From: an uncultured Collinsella sp.
Lineage (GTDB): Bacteria > Actinomycetota > Coriobacteriia > Coriobacteriales > Coriobacteriaceae
Direction: 5' to 3'
Assembly: GCA_959026535.1 (NCBI GenBank)
Contig: CAUFMB010000004.1
Location: forward strand, 4,395 to 68,394
DNA length: 64,000 nt
The notes under the pieces are model-generated. The model was not told the DNA's origin. It worked only from the letters and a program-made list of their open reading frames with translations, and searched no databases. Below are positions 17,432 to 25,741 of the stretch, in pieces. Position 1 is the stretch's first letter. Each line of letters begins with the position of its first letter. Both the position numbers and the translations under genes were made by a program.

Positions 17432-17848
17432 ATGGCCGAGGACAATAGGAATAAACCGCTGTACATGATCAGCGTGGCGGCCGAGTTGACCGGCATGCAT
17501 CCGCAGACTCTGCGCGTCTACGAGTCCAAGGGCCTGGTGAACCCCCAGCGCTCGGGCGGCAACACGCGTCTGTATTCGCGTGCCGATATCGAGCGCCTGG
17601 AGCTCATCAACCAGCTGACCGACGAGGGCATCAACCTTGCCGGCGTGGTGCGCATCCTCGATATGAAGGAGCGTGCCGAGGAGCGCGAGCGCGAGAACGA
17701 AAAGCTCCGCGCCCGCGTGCGCCAGCTCGAGGACGAGCTGCACGAGTACAAGATGCAGAAGAAGATCACCGCCCTGGCCCCGCGCGACGGCTCAGTTAAC
17801 CCCGAACAGGTCATGCGCAAGCTGCTGGGTGCCGGCGGGGATTTGTAG
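17432..17848 (+). CDS. hspR: Heat-shock repressor HspR (MerR family)
   Basis: A 138-residue MerR-type regulator: YMISVAAELTGMHPQTLRVYESKGLVNPQRSGGNTRLYS is the helix-turn-helix with the wing, followed by a coiled coil (ERERENEKLRARVRQLEDELHEYK). In actinobacteria HspR represses the dnaK operon and clpB and uses DnaK as co-repressor. The shared element before dnaK and clpB in this window is the likely target. AAAGGGG precedes the ATG. Confidence 0.95.
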   Translation: MAEDNRNKPLYMISVAAELTGMHPQTLRVYESKGLVNPQRSGGNTRLYSRADIERLELINQLTDEGINLAGVVRILDMKERAEERERENEKLRARVRQLEDELHEYKMQKKITALAPRDGSVNPEQVMRKLLGAGGDL

Positions 17849-17917
17849 TTACGCGGTTTTACCAAACCGCGTAACGGGCCGACGCTGCGCGCCGCCCAGA
17901 GCGACAATTTGTCATTC

Positions 17918-17958
17918 AAAAGGCAAGGCATGACCAGAAGGTCTATGCCTTGCCTTTT
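17918..17958. terminator. Terminator after hspR
   Basis: AAAAGGCAAGGCAT pairs perfectly with ATGCCTTGCCTTTT around a 13-nt loop; the flanking A and T runs make it bidirectional. It ends the dnaK-hspR operon. Confidence 0.9.
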
Positions 17959-18034
17959 CCATGCCAACTTGTTCGCTCTGGACGTCGCTCGCTGTCCGTC
18001 CTCTACCTGCGGCGTTGCCTTGCTCCGGATGCGG

Positions 18035-18066
18035 TAGTCATTGGGGACGTTCTTAAATGACTAGTC
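18035..18066. repeat. Half copy of the GTCATTGGGGACGTTCTT repeat
   Basis: Thirty-two bases starting TAGTCATTGGGGACGTTCTT match the left half and centre of the complete palindrome at 37819-37874 with one mismatch. The right arm here is degenerate. Confidence 0.75.
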
Positions 18067-18236
18067 GAGAGGGACGCTCTTGCACCAAATCTTCCGACCC
18101 ACACTGGGTTCGTCCTTTACTTTACTGAGATAAAGTGAACGTGTAGATTCGTAACCAACTCGCAACCGTTCTATGGCACGATATTGAACGAATGTATGCT
18201 ATGCGCCCAAATCTTTTGGGCAGAGTGGGAGACAGT

Positions 18237-20537
18237 ATGGTCAAGCTGTACGAGGACGGCATCTACCTGCGTAACGGCAGCGAGGTTGTGCCTGAGGCCG
18301 AGGCTGCCGAGCGCGGTATTACGCAGACGCCCGAGGATGCCAAGCGCGGCACCATCGCGTATTCGATCCTCCAGGCACACAATACGTCCGGCGACCCCGA
18401 GGCGCTCAAGATTCGCTTCGACGCCATGGCGAGCCACGACATCACCTTTGTCGGCATCATCCAGACGGCGCGCGCCTCGGGCATGGAGCAGTTCCCGCTG
18501 CCCTACGTGCTCACCAACTGCCACAACTCGCTGTGCGCCGTGGGCGGCACCATCAACGAGGACGACCACGTCTTTGGCCTTTCCGCGGCCAAGAAGTACG
18601 GCGGCATCTTCGTTCCGCCGCACATCGCCGTCATCCATTCCTTTATGCGTGAGAACTTCGCCGGCTGCGGCAAGATGATCCTGGGTTCCGACTCGCACAC
18701 CCGCTACGGCGCTCTGGGCACCATGGCCGTGGGCGAGGGCGGCGGCGAGCTGGCAAAGCAGCTGCTGCGCGACACCTACGACGTTGCCTATCCCGGCGTC
18801 GTTGCCATCTACCTCACGGGCGCCCCGCGCCCCGGCGTTGGCCCGCACGACGTGGCGCTCGCCATCATCCGTGCCGTCTTTGCCAAGGGTTACGTTAAGA
18901 ATAAGGTCATGGAGTTCGTGGGCCCGGGCATCGCGAACATGACGACCGATTACCGCAACGGCGTCGACGTCATGACCACCGAGACCACCTGCCTGTCGAG
19001 CATCTGGGCCACCGACGAGGACACGCACGCGTTTTTGACCATGCACGGTCGCGGCGAGGACTACCGCGAGCTCAAGCCCGCCGATGTTGCCTACTACGAC
19101 GGCTGCGTCGAAGTCGATCTGTCGAGTATCAAGCCCATGATCGCGTTGCCGTTCCATCCTTCTAACGGCTTTGAGATCGACGAGCTCAACGAGAACCTCG
19201 AGGACATCCTGCATGAGGTGGAGCTCGAGGCCGCCAAGATCGGCGAGGGCAAGACGCACTTTAGCCTGCTCGACAAGATCGTCGACGGCAAGCTGCACGT
19301 GCAGCAGGGCGTTATCGCCGGCTGCTCGGGCGGCAATTACGACTCCGTGGTCCAGGCTGCCCGTGTGCTCAAGGGCGCCAACACCGGCTGCGGCGAGTTC
19401 TCGCTGTCGGTCTATCCCACGAGCCAGCCCGTGGCACTCGAGCTTACACGCCGCGGCTATATCTACGACCTTATGGAGGCTGGCGCGATCGTGCGCACGG
19501 CGTTCTGCGGCCCGTGTTTCGGTGCCGGCGACACGCCCGCTAACAACGGCCTGTCCATCCGCCACACCACGCGCAACTTCCCCAACCGTGAGGGTTCCAA
19601 GCCGGGCAATGGCCAGCTGAGTGCGGTGGCCCTGATGGACGCCCGCTCCATTGCGGCGACGGCTGCCAACGGCGGCGTCCTGACGCCGGCGACCGACCTG
19701 CCCGAGGAGACCTGGGACGAGGCCTGCGAGTACACCTTTGACGACGCGCCGTACAAGAAGCGCGTGTACTGGGGCTTTGGCAAGGCTGAGCCGGCCGACG
19801 AGCTGGTCGAAGGCCCCAACATCAAGCCGTGGCCCGCGATGGAGCCTCTCGGCGACGATATCCTGCTCAAGGTGTGCTCCAAGATCATGGACCCGGTCAC
19901 TACGACTGACGAGCTCATTCCCTCGGGCGAGACGAGCTCCTTCCGCTCCAACCCGCTGGGCCTGGCCGAGTTTACGCTCAGCCGCCGCGACCCTGCCTAC
20001 GTGGGCCGCTCCAAGGAGGTCGACGCCGTGGAGAAGCGCCGCGTCGCCGGCGAGTCCGCGGGCGACTTGGCCGCGCTCGATGCCGAGCTTGCCGGCGTGT
20101 TTGAGGCGCTGGCTGGCGCGGGTGTCGCGGCAGATGCCAAGGCGACCGAGTATGGTTCGATGCTCTACGCCAAGAAGCCCGGCGACGGTTCTGCTCGCGA
20201 GCAGGCTGCAAGCTGCCAGCGCGTGATCGGCGGCCTGGCCAACATCGTCCACGAGTACGCCACCAAGCGCTATCGCTCCAACGTGATGAACTGGGGCATG
20301 GTGCCCTTCCAGATGGAGGCCGATCCCAACTTTGAGGTGGGCGACTACGTCTTCGTGCCGGGCATCCGCGCCGCGCTCGACGGCGACCTCAAGAACATCG
20401 CTGCCTACGTGGTCCGTGCCGACGGTGCGGTTGAGCAGATTGAGCTCTACATCGCCGATATGACGGCCGAGGAGCGTGCCATCGTCAAGGCCGGCTGCCT
20501 GATCAACTACAACAAGTTCAAGGCCGCTGCCGAGTAA
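18237..20537 (+). CDS. Aconitase-family hydratase (YbhJ-like)
   Basis: A 766-residue member of the aconitase superfamily. Visible motifs are LTNCHNSLCAVGG, GSDSHTRYGALGTMAVGEGG, GCSGGNYDS, and the [4Fe-4S] region FCGPCFGAGDTPANNG followed by HTTRNFPNREGSK; the swivelling domain near the C-terminus contains SCQRVIGGLANIVHEYATKRYRSNVMNWGM. It resembles E. coli YbhJ more than AcnA or AcnB, and the true substrate is not known. ATG 18237 (MVKLYEDGIYL) is chosen because GGGAG lies just upstream; ATG 18192 has no site. It appears to be a single gene. Confidence 0.85.
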   Translation: MVKLYEDGIYLRNGSEVVPEAEAAERGITQTPEDAKRGTIAYSILQAHNTSGDPEALKIRFDAMASHDITFVGIIQTARASGMEQFPLPYVLTNCHNSLCAVGGTINEDDHVFGLSAAKKYGGIFVPPHIAVIHSFMRENFAGCGKMILGSDSHTRYGALGTMAVGEGGGELAKQLLRDTYDVAYPGVVAIYLTGAPRPGVGPHDVALAIIRAVFAKGYVKNKVMEFVGPGIANMTTDYRNGVDVMTTETTCLSSIWATDEDTHAFLTMHGRGEDYRELKPADVAYYDGCVEVDLSSIKPMIALPFHPSNGFEIDELNENLEDILHEVELEAAKIGEGKTHFSLLDKIVDGKLHVQQGVIAGCSGGNYDSVVQAARVLKGANTGCGEFSLSVYPTSQPVALELTRRGYIYDLMEAGAIVRTAFCGPCFGAGDTPANNGLSIRHTTRNFPNREGSKPGNGQLSAVALMDARSIAATAANGGVLTPATDLPEETWDEACEYTFDDAPYKKRVYWGFGKAEPADELVEGPNIKPWPAMEPLGDDILLKVCSKIMDPVTTTDELIPSGETSSFRSNPLGLAEFTLSRRDPAYVGRSKEVDAVEKRRVAGESAGDLAALDAELAGVFEALAGAGVAADAKATEYGSMLYAKKPGDGSAREQAASCQRVIGGLANIVHEYATKRYRSNVMNWGMVPFQMEADPNFEVGDYVFVPGIRAALDGDLKNIAAYVVRADGAVEQIELYIADMTAEERAIVKAGCLINYNKFKAAAE

Positions 20538-20633
20538 CGCACTTAATTGTCCGCCCGGGGCTTACCCTTTCTCGCCCGCTCACGCGCTTCGCGAGGGTCG
20601 CGTTCGGGAAAGGGTAAGCCCCGGGCTACATTC

Positions 20634-20940
20634 TTGCGTTCTCGTTGGGTCTTGAGGGACGCTAATAAACAGACTTGCTTGATGCCGCCTCTGTTATCGG
20701 GGCGGCTTCTTTTGTCGAAAACCACCATGAAGGGGTAGGCGCCTTTGCGGTGGTTCCGTTTGTCTCGACCTGTAACATCTGGGCCCCTATTTGACGAGCG
20801 GCTGTTACAGATTGAGACAAACAATCGCCGCCGATCATTTCATCTCGATCTGTAACATCTAGGATTGAAAAGGGCCGCTAGATGTTACAGATCGAGACAG
20901 TGGAACATCGGAACCGAAACCACCACAAAGGTGCCTGCCT
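20634..20940. repeat. Composite palindromic repeat, copy 1
   Basis: In order: TGCGTTCTCGTTGGGTCT, a terminator-like hairpin (GCCGCC/GGGCGGC then TTCTTTT), an ACCACC/GGTGGT hairpin, and two TGTAACA palindromes. Palindrome 1 is 20758-20822. Palindrome 2 has perfect 19-bp arms TCTCGATCTGTAACATCTA at 20843 and 20879. The same modules in the same order occur at 21962-22310. The 412-bp gap before the minus-strand gene holds nothing else. Confidence 0.8.
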
Positions 20941-20949
20941 GGCGGGTCC

Positions 20950-21597
20950 TTATTTCGATGGGGCCCAGGTTATTTCATCGTCAAATAGCCAAGTGCGTGC
21001 TGAGCCACTGTCGCGCGCTGTCTGTGGATCGGGCTCGCAAGTTTGTTCGTAGGCATCTTCGGTACACCGATCCATAAAATCGACGACTGCCGTCTGGTCG
21101 CCTTCCATGACGTAGATCACGTTGCCATCCGAGATATAGACTCCCGGCCCTTCGTTGTCCACGTAGCCGGGGTCGTATGAAACGTTGCACAGTCTGCTCC
21201 CGTTTGCCGCATCGAGTTCAAGGGTCGAATAATACCCGCCATTCATTTGGCCTTTCTTGGCTCGATATATTGCGGCGCCGTACCATCGCTTAAATGTCTT
21301 GCCTTTGAGTAAACTGGTTGCCTTGCCGATAAGCTGCTCATCTTGGGTATAGCGCGTGGCTCCAAGTTCGATTCGGGGATAGTTACTGACCCCAAGCGCT
21401 GCGGGCGTACCGTCGAAATCGACGGTGATTGAATCGGGTTTGACGATATCGGTGAGGATTTCGATGGGGTAGCTTACGGTTTCAACCGCCGCCTGCGTTG
21501 CCGAGGCAGGGAGAAATGCGAGATAGATAATGCCCACGCCGACTGCGGTAATTGCAAACGCTAAGACGAGCAGGCCGATATAGGTGGAGCGTTTCAC
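20950..21597 (-). CDS. Membrane-anchored protein of unknown function
   Basis: A protein of about 215 residues with one N-terminal membrane helix (STYIGLLVLAFAITAVGVGIIYLAF, residues 4-28) and an extracytoplasmic domain containing two Cys (SRLCNVSYD, DRCTEDAYEQTCE). There is no lipobox. GTG 21597 (VKRSTYIG) is preferred because GAGAGG lies upstream; ATG 21618 in the same frame has no site. The gene is flanked on both sides by copies of a composite palindromic repeat. GC content is lower than its neighbours. Another single-helix small protein lies at 58816, but no clear sequence similarity is seen. Confidence 0.75.
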   Translation of the reverse strand: MKRSTYIGLLVLAFAITAVGVGIIYLAFLPASATQAAVETVSYPIEILTDIVKPDSITVDFDGTPAALGVSNYPRIELGATRYTQDEQLIGKATSLLKGKTFKRWYGAAIYRAKKGQMNGGYYSTLELDAANGSRLCNVSYDPGYVDNEGPGVYISDGNVIYVMEGDQTAVVDFMDRCTEDAYEQTCEPDPQTARDSGSARTWLFDDEITWAPSK

Positions 21598-21961
21598 GGT
21601 GGGGCACCTCTCATGCAATATGCAATCATTAAGATAAATGATACAAGCTTACGACAATATTCAAAAGAAAGCAACCGCCCGGAATGAGAGGGCTAAAAGG
21701 CCCTATTGGGCTTCGATTTGATCTCTAATAGGAATATTTGCCTCCCCTCATTCTGGGCGAGGGGTCAAAATTGAGTTCACGAGTTTTGTGCAATACTATT
21801 CTCACTAAACCCGCTATTTTCACTATAAGCACTATAAAAACGACAGGGACGATGACGAGAACAATGTGGCGTGCGATAGCTAAGCCGTTTAAGCCGGACT
21901 CTGACCTTGAATCTCTGCCTCTATCTGTGCGAACGGGCTATTGTCGGTTCTCGATTCCATC

Positions 21962-22310
21962 ACTGCGTTCTCGTTGGGTCTGGGGATCGCCAAACGTAGA
22001 CTGGGCTTGATACCGCCTCTTTTTATTGGGGCGGTTTCTTTGTTGGACCACCACGAAGGTGCCTGTCCCCTTTGTGGTGGTTTTCGGTCTGTCTCGATCT
22101 GTAACATCTTGGCCGCTAAAAGTGGGCCTGGTGTTACGGATTTAGATTTTCGATTCGGGTGTCTTCTGTTTGTCTCAATCTGTAACAGGTAGAGCTCTAT
22201 TTGCCGAGTAGTTGTTACAGATTGAGACAAGCGGGCGCCGCTGGTCATTTCATCTTGATTTGTAACATCTGGAGCCATAAACAGTCGCTAGATGTTACAG
22301 ATTGAGATAG
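21962..22310. repeat. Composite palindromic repeat, copy 2
   Basis: It has the same module order as copy 1: TGCGTTCTCGTTGGGTCT, ACCGCC/GGGCGGT hairpin with TTTCTTTG, CCACCACGAAGG/TTGTGGTGG hairpin, then three TGTAACA palindromes: a decayed one at 22091, one with arms TTTGTCTCAATCTGTAACA at 22169-22231, and one at 22252-22309. The arms differ by scattered substitutions that are partly compensated, as in conserved stems. Confidence 0.8.
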
Positions 22311-22369
22311 TAAGGGGACGAGACTGTAGCGGGTGAGCGTGCCTGCTCCCTATCACTTAATCACTCAGA

Positions 22370-22405
22370 AAATCTTATATATAGAGACTTAGATTTGTGT
22401 ATAAG
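22370..22405 (+). promoter_or_regulatory. clpB promoter with heat-shock operator
   Basis: AAATCTTATAT (22370-22380), five bases, GACTTAGATTT (22386-22396), then TATAAG (22400-22405) as -10. Both 11-mers and their spacing are identical to those upstream of dnaK, strong evidence for common control, probably by HspR. Confidence 0.7.
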
Positions 22406-22485
22406 ATCGCGCAAAGCTGGCAACAATACTTCTCGAACAACGTGAAGCCGCCCCGTAGGGCGGCCACCCCAAGAGAGGTGATTCC

Positions 22486-25113
22486 ATGAGAATCGATAAG
22501 CTAGCAATGACGTCGCGCGAGGCGCTGCAGACCGCCATGAGTACGGCTGCCGACGCGCAGGCCGGCGCGGTGGAGCCGATTCACCTGCTGTCTGCCCTGC
22601 TTGGTGCCGGTGAGCGCAACATCTCCGTGATTATCGAGCGCATCGGTGCCGACCCGGCTCAGCTCGCACGCTCCACGCAGGATGCCATCGACCACGCGCC
22701 CAAGGTTTCGGGCGAGGGCCAGCAGATGGGCCTGTCCAACGAGCTTGTCCGCGTCATCGAGAAGGCCGAGAAGAAGGCCACCAAGATGGGCGACAGCTTT
22801 GTAGTGACTGAGCATCTGCTGATGGCGCTTGCCGAGGACAAGGGCGAGGCGGGCCGCGTGTTGCGCGACGCCGGCGTCACCAAGGAGCGCATCGAGCAGG
22901 TCTACGAAGAGCTGCGTGGCGATGACCGCGTGACGTCTGCCGAGGACAAGACCCAGTTTGAGGCGCTGGAGCAGTACGGCCGCAATATCTGTGACCTGGC
23001 CCGCGCCGGCAAGCTCGATCCGGTCATCGGTCGTACCGACGAGATTCGCCGTACCATCCAGGTCCTGTCCCGCCGCACCAAGAACAACCCCGTGCTCATT
23101 GGCGAGCCGGGCGTCGGCAAGACGGCTATCGTCGAGGGCATCGCCCAGCGTATCGTGGCCGGCGACGTGCCGAGCACCCTGCGCGACCGCGACCTCATCG
23201 AGCTCGACATGAGCGCGCTGGTCGCCGGCGCCAAGTACCGCGGCGAGTTCGAGGACCGCTTGAAGGCTGTGCTCAAAGAAGTGCAAAAATCCGAAGGCAA
23301 GGTCATCCTGTTCATCGATGAGCTTCACACCATCGTGGGCGCGGGTGCCACCGAGGGCTCCATGGACGCCGGCAACATCCTCAAGCCGGCGCTCGCCCGT
23401 GGCGACCTGCATGCAATCGGCGCGACCACGCTCGACGAGTATCGCAAGTACATCGAGAAGGACGCGGCGCTCGCCCGTCGTTTCCAGACCGTTATGGTGA
23501 GCGAGCCTACCGTCGAGGACACCATCTCGATTCTGCGTGGCCTCAAGGAGAAGTACGAGATCTTCCACGGCGTGCACATCACCGATAACGCGCTCGTGGC
23601 AGCTGCCGACCTCTCCGATCGCTACATCGCCGACCGCTTCCTGCCCGACAAGGCCATCGACCTGGTCGACGAGGCCGCAAGCCGCCTGCGCATGGAGCTC
23701 GACAGCATGCCGGTCGAGATCGACGCCACCACGCGTCAGCTCACCCAGCTGCAGATCGAGGAACAGGCGCTCATGAAGGAGACCGACGACGCCTCCAAGG
23801 AGCGTCTGGGGGCCCTGCGCCAAGAGATCGCCGAGGTCCAAGAAAAGCTCAACGTGCAAAAGGCCGGCTGGCTCAACCAGAAGAACGCCATCGACCACGT
23901 GCAGGAGCTCAAGGGCCAGCTCGATGAGGCCAAGAGCGAAGAGGAGCGCGCGACGCGCAACGGCGACCTGGGTCGTGCATCCGAGCTGCGCTACTCCGTG
24001 ATTCCGGGTCTGCAGCAGCAGATTCAGGATTCCGAGGCTGCGCTCGAGGCGCAAAAGCAGCAGGACGGCGAGGGCCTCAACGAGCAGGTGACCTCCGATG
24101 AGATCGCTGAGGTCGTGAGCGCCTGGACCGGCGTGCCCGTGTCCAAGATGATGCAGGGCGAGCTCGACAAGCTCAAGGGCCTGGAGGGCGAGCTGCATAA
24201 GCGCGTCATCGGTCAGGACGAGGCCGTCTCCGCTGTGGCCGCGGCCGTGCGTCGCAGCCGTGCGGGTCTCTCCGACCCGGACAAGCCCATCGGCAGCTTC
24301 TTCTTCCTGGGCCCCACCGGCGTAGGCAAGACCGAGCTCGCCAAGGCGCTGGCCGAGTGCCTGTTCGATGACGAGCGCGCGCTCGTGCGTATCGACATGT
24401 CCGAGTACATGGAGAAGTTCAGCGTCCAACGTCTGATCGGTGCGCCCCCGGGATACGTGGGTTACGACGAGGGCGGCCAGCTCACCGAGGCCGTGCGCCG
24501 TCGTCCGTACTCCGTGATCTTGCTCGACGAGATGGAGAAGGCCCATCCGGATGTCTTCAACGTGCTACTGCAGGTGCTCGACGACGGTCGCCTGACCGAC
24601 GGTCAGGGTCGCCAAGTGTCCTTCAAGAACACGATTATCATCATGACGTCTAATGTGGGCTCCAAGGCTATCGCCGAGCTTTCCGGCAAGGACGAGGAGG
24701 AGATGCGCCATCAGGTCGACGCGGCCATGGCTCAGACCTTCCGCCCCGAGTTCCTCAACCGTATCGACGATATCGTGGTGTTCCATCCGCTCGGCATGGC
24801 GCAGATCGAGAAGATCGTCGACATTCAGCTCGCCGACGTCCGCGCGCGTCTGGCCAAGGAGCGCATGACGCTTGCCATCACCCCGGCGGCCAAGCAGATG
24901 CTCGCCGTGGGTGGCCTGGACCCCGTGTTCGGTGCCCGTCCGCTCAAGCGCCTGGTCCAGCGCGAGGTCGTGGACGCCATCGCCGCCGCCATCATCGACG
25001 GCACGGTGCGCGAGGGCGATCAGGTGACGGTCGATGCCGGCAAGGACGGCGGCTTTACCGTCGTGTGCGACAACACGCCGGCGGCCACCTACGAGGTTCC
25101 CGACGCCGAGTAG
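22486..25113 (+). CDS. clpB: ClpB disaggregase (Hsp100)
   Basis: An 875-residue ATP-driven unfoldase that works with DnaK to rescue aggregates. The N-domain (LTSREALQTAMSTAA, AVEPIHLLSALL) leads to the first AAA+ domain with Walker A GEPGVGKTAIVEG and Walker B VILFIDELHTIVGAG. The coiled-coil middle domain lies at about residues 405-525. The second AAA+ domain has GPTGVGKTELAKALAE and VILLDEMEKAHPDV. The ATG follows AAGAGAGG. It stands alone but shares its promoter element with dnaK, and a terminator follows. Confidence 0.97.
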   Translation: MRIDKLAMTSREALQTAMSTAADAQAGAVEPIHLLSALLGAGERNISVIIERIGADPAQLARSTQDAIDHAPKVSGEGQQMGLSNELVRVIEKAEKKATKMGDSFVVTEHLLMALAEDKGEAGRVLRDAGVTKERIEQVYEELRGDDRVTSAEDKTQFEALEQYGRNICDLARAGKLDPVIGRTDEIRRTIQVLSRRTKNNPVLIGEPGVGKTAIVEGIAQRIVAGDVPSTLRDRDLIELDMSALVAGAKYRGEFEDRLKAVLKEVQKSEGKVILFIDELHTIVGAGATEGSMDAGNILKPALARGDLHAIGATTLDEYRKYIEKDAALARRFQTVMVSEPTVEDTISILRGLKEKYEIFHGVHITDNALVAAADLSDRYIADRFLPDKAIDLVDEAASRLRMELDSMPVEIDATTRQLTQLQIEEQALMKETDDASKERLGALRQEIAEVQEKLNVQKAGWLNQKNAIDHVQELKGQLDEAKSEEERATRNGDLGRASELRYSVIPGLQQQIQDSEAALEAQKQQDGEGLNEQVTSDEIAEVVSAWTGVPVSKMMQGELDKLKGLEGELHKRVIGQDEAVSAVAAAVRRSRAGLSDPDKPIGSFFFLGPTGVGKTELAKALAECLFDDERALVRIDMSEYMEKFSVQRLIGAPPGYVGYDEGGQLTEAVRRRPYSVILLDEMEKAHPDVFNVLLQVLDDGRLTDGQGRQVSFKNTIIIMTSNVGSKAIAELSGKDEEEMRHQVDAAMAQTFRPEFLNRIDDIVVFHPLGMAQIEKIVDIQLADVRARLAKERMTLAITPAAKQMLAVGGLDPVFGARPLKRLVQREVVDAIAAAIIDGTVREGDQVTVDAGKDGGFTVVCDNTPAATYEVPDAE

Positions 25114-25157
25114 ATTTTGGGACATGCCTTAAAATCTACTAGCCGTCTCTAAACGCC

Positions 25158-25194
25158 AAGGGCGGCGGATCCAATTGGGTCCGCCGCCCTTTTT
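25158..25194 (+). terminator. Terminator after clpB
   Basis: AAGGGCGGCGGA pairs with TCCGCCGCCCTTTTT around a 10-nt loop; a T run follows. Confidence 0.9.
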
Positions 25195-25244
25195 CGTGCG
25201 ACAATCGATGATATTGAACGGATGCGATGCGAGGAGCTATGCAG

Positions 25245-25418
25245 ATGAAAGACGAGATTAAGACAAGCGCGCCGGCGCCCAAGCCCACGTCCAAACCGGC
25301 GCCCAAGCCGCGCGACCCCTATATCCGTGCCGAGAACGAGGACGATGACGGTTACGATCCCTACAGCGACCGACGCCCCGAGCGCGAGCCAATGTTCGAA
25401 GCTGACCCGTGGCGTTGA
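25245..25418 (+). CDS. Small Pro-rich acidic protein
   Basis: A 57-residue hydrophilic, probably disordered protein: a Lys/Pro/Ala-rich first half (SAPAPKPTSKPAPKP) and an Asp/Glu/Arg-rich second half (ENEDDDGYDPYSDRRPERE). GAGGAG lies 8 nt before ATG 25245; ATG 25239 is an alternative. It follows the clpB terminator, so it has its own promoter. The function is unknown. Confidence 0.55.
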   Translation: MKDEIKTSAPAPKPTSKPAPKPRDPYIRAENEDDDGYDPYSDRRPEREPMFEADPWR

Positions 25419-25443
25419 GTGCCACCCAAAAGGCCACCAATTA

Positions 25444-25510
25444 AGTTGCGGTGAAATAGGGACTGTTTTGCAGTTTGACCAGCAAAAACAGTCCCTATTT
25501 CACCGCAACT
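25444..25510. repeat. 67-bp palindrome, GTTGCGGTGAAATA family, copy 1
   Basis: Perfect 26-bp arms start AGTTGCGGTGAAATAGGGAC and end with the mirror image CACCGCAACT; the centre is 15 nt. The outer 15 bases recur in the palindrome at 34145, while the inner part differs, so only the outer stem word is conserved between copies. Confidence 0.85.
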
Positions 25511-25672
25511 GCGTTAGGGATTTTTCTACAGGGGGAGGGTAGTCAAAAAAGCCCCGTCCCAAATTGACTGCTCGGGGAGTCGCATTCGAGCTCGGTTGTC
25601 CTCTTAGCCACTCGATATCCTTCGGAGCAATAACAGTGAAAAAACTTGCTTAAGTGTTAATCAAGCTACACA

Positions 25673-25734
25673 CAATCTTGCTCTCTAATTAATCAAGAAT
25701 CAGTATAATTTTGATTAGCTAGAGAGCAAGATTG
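25673..25734 (+). promoter_or_regulatory. Inverted repeat enclosing the -10 box of the AAA/DUF4143 gene
   Basis: Perfect 15-bp arms CAATCTTGCTCTCTA (25673) and TAGAGAGCAAGATTG (25720) with an inner AATCAA/TTGATT pair. TATAAT (25704-25709) lies in the centre and the right arm ends 7 bp before the start codon. Transcripts from this -10 would contain only the right arm, so the repeat is more likely a DNA operator than an RNA hairpin. Confidence 0.65.
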
Positions 25735-25741
25735 GAGAATC

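Larger units (their letters stand above)
17849..18236. other. 388-bp intergenic region, hspR to hydratase
   Basis: No gene is seen. It holds a small perfect hairpin (TTACGCGGTTT, 17848-17874), the terminator at 17918, a half copy of a repeat at 18035 and the promoter region of the downstream hydratase. Confidence 0.65.
21598..22485. other. 888-bp gene-free region upstream of clpB
   Basis: The left 350 bases are AT-rich and hold the promoter side of the minus-strand gene. A 90-codon frame at 21738 has no ribosome site and runs into repeat sequence. The middle is repeat copy 2, and the right end is the clpB promoter. Confidence 0.65.

Noticed and set aside
18171..20252. 693-codon minus-strand frame opposite the hydratase
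   Set aside because: Same reason: a shadow of a GC-rich conserved gene.
21738..22010. 90-codon plus-strand frame in the gap before clpB
   Set aside because: No ribosome site; its 3' half is the leader word of a repeat.
20634..22310. CRISPR array
   Set aside because: The repeated units are palindromes of variable spacing and sequence, not short identical repeats with uniform spacers, and no cas genes are present.
22501..24546. 681-codon open frame opposite clpB
   Set aside because: It is antisense to a strongly conserved gene and its sequence shows no family motif.
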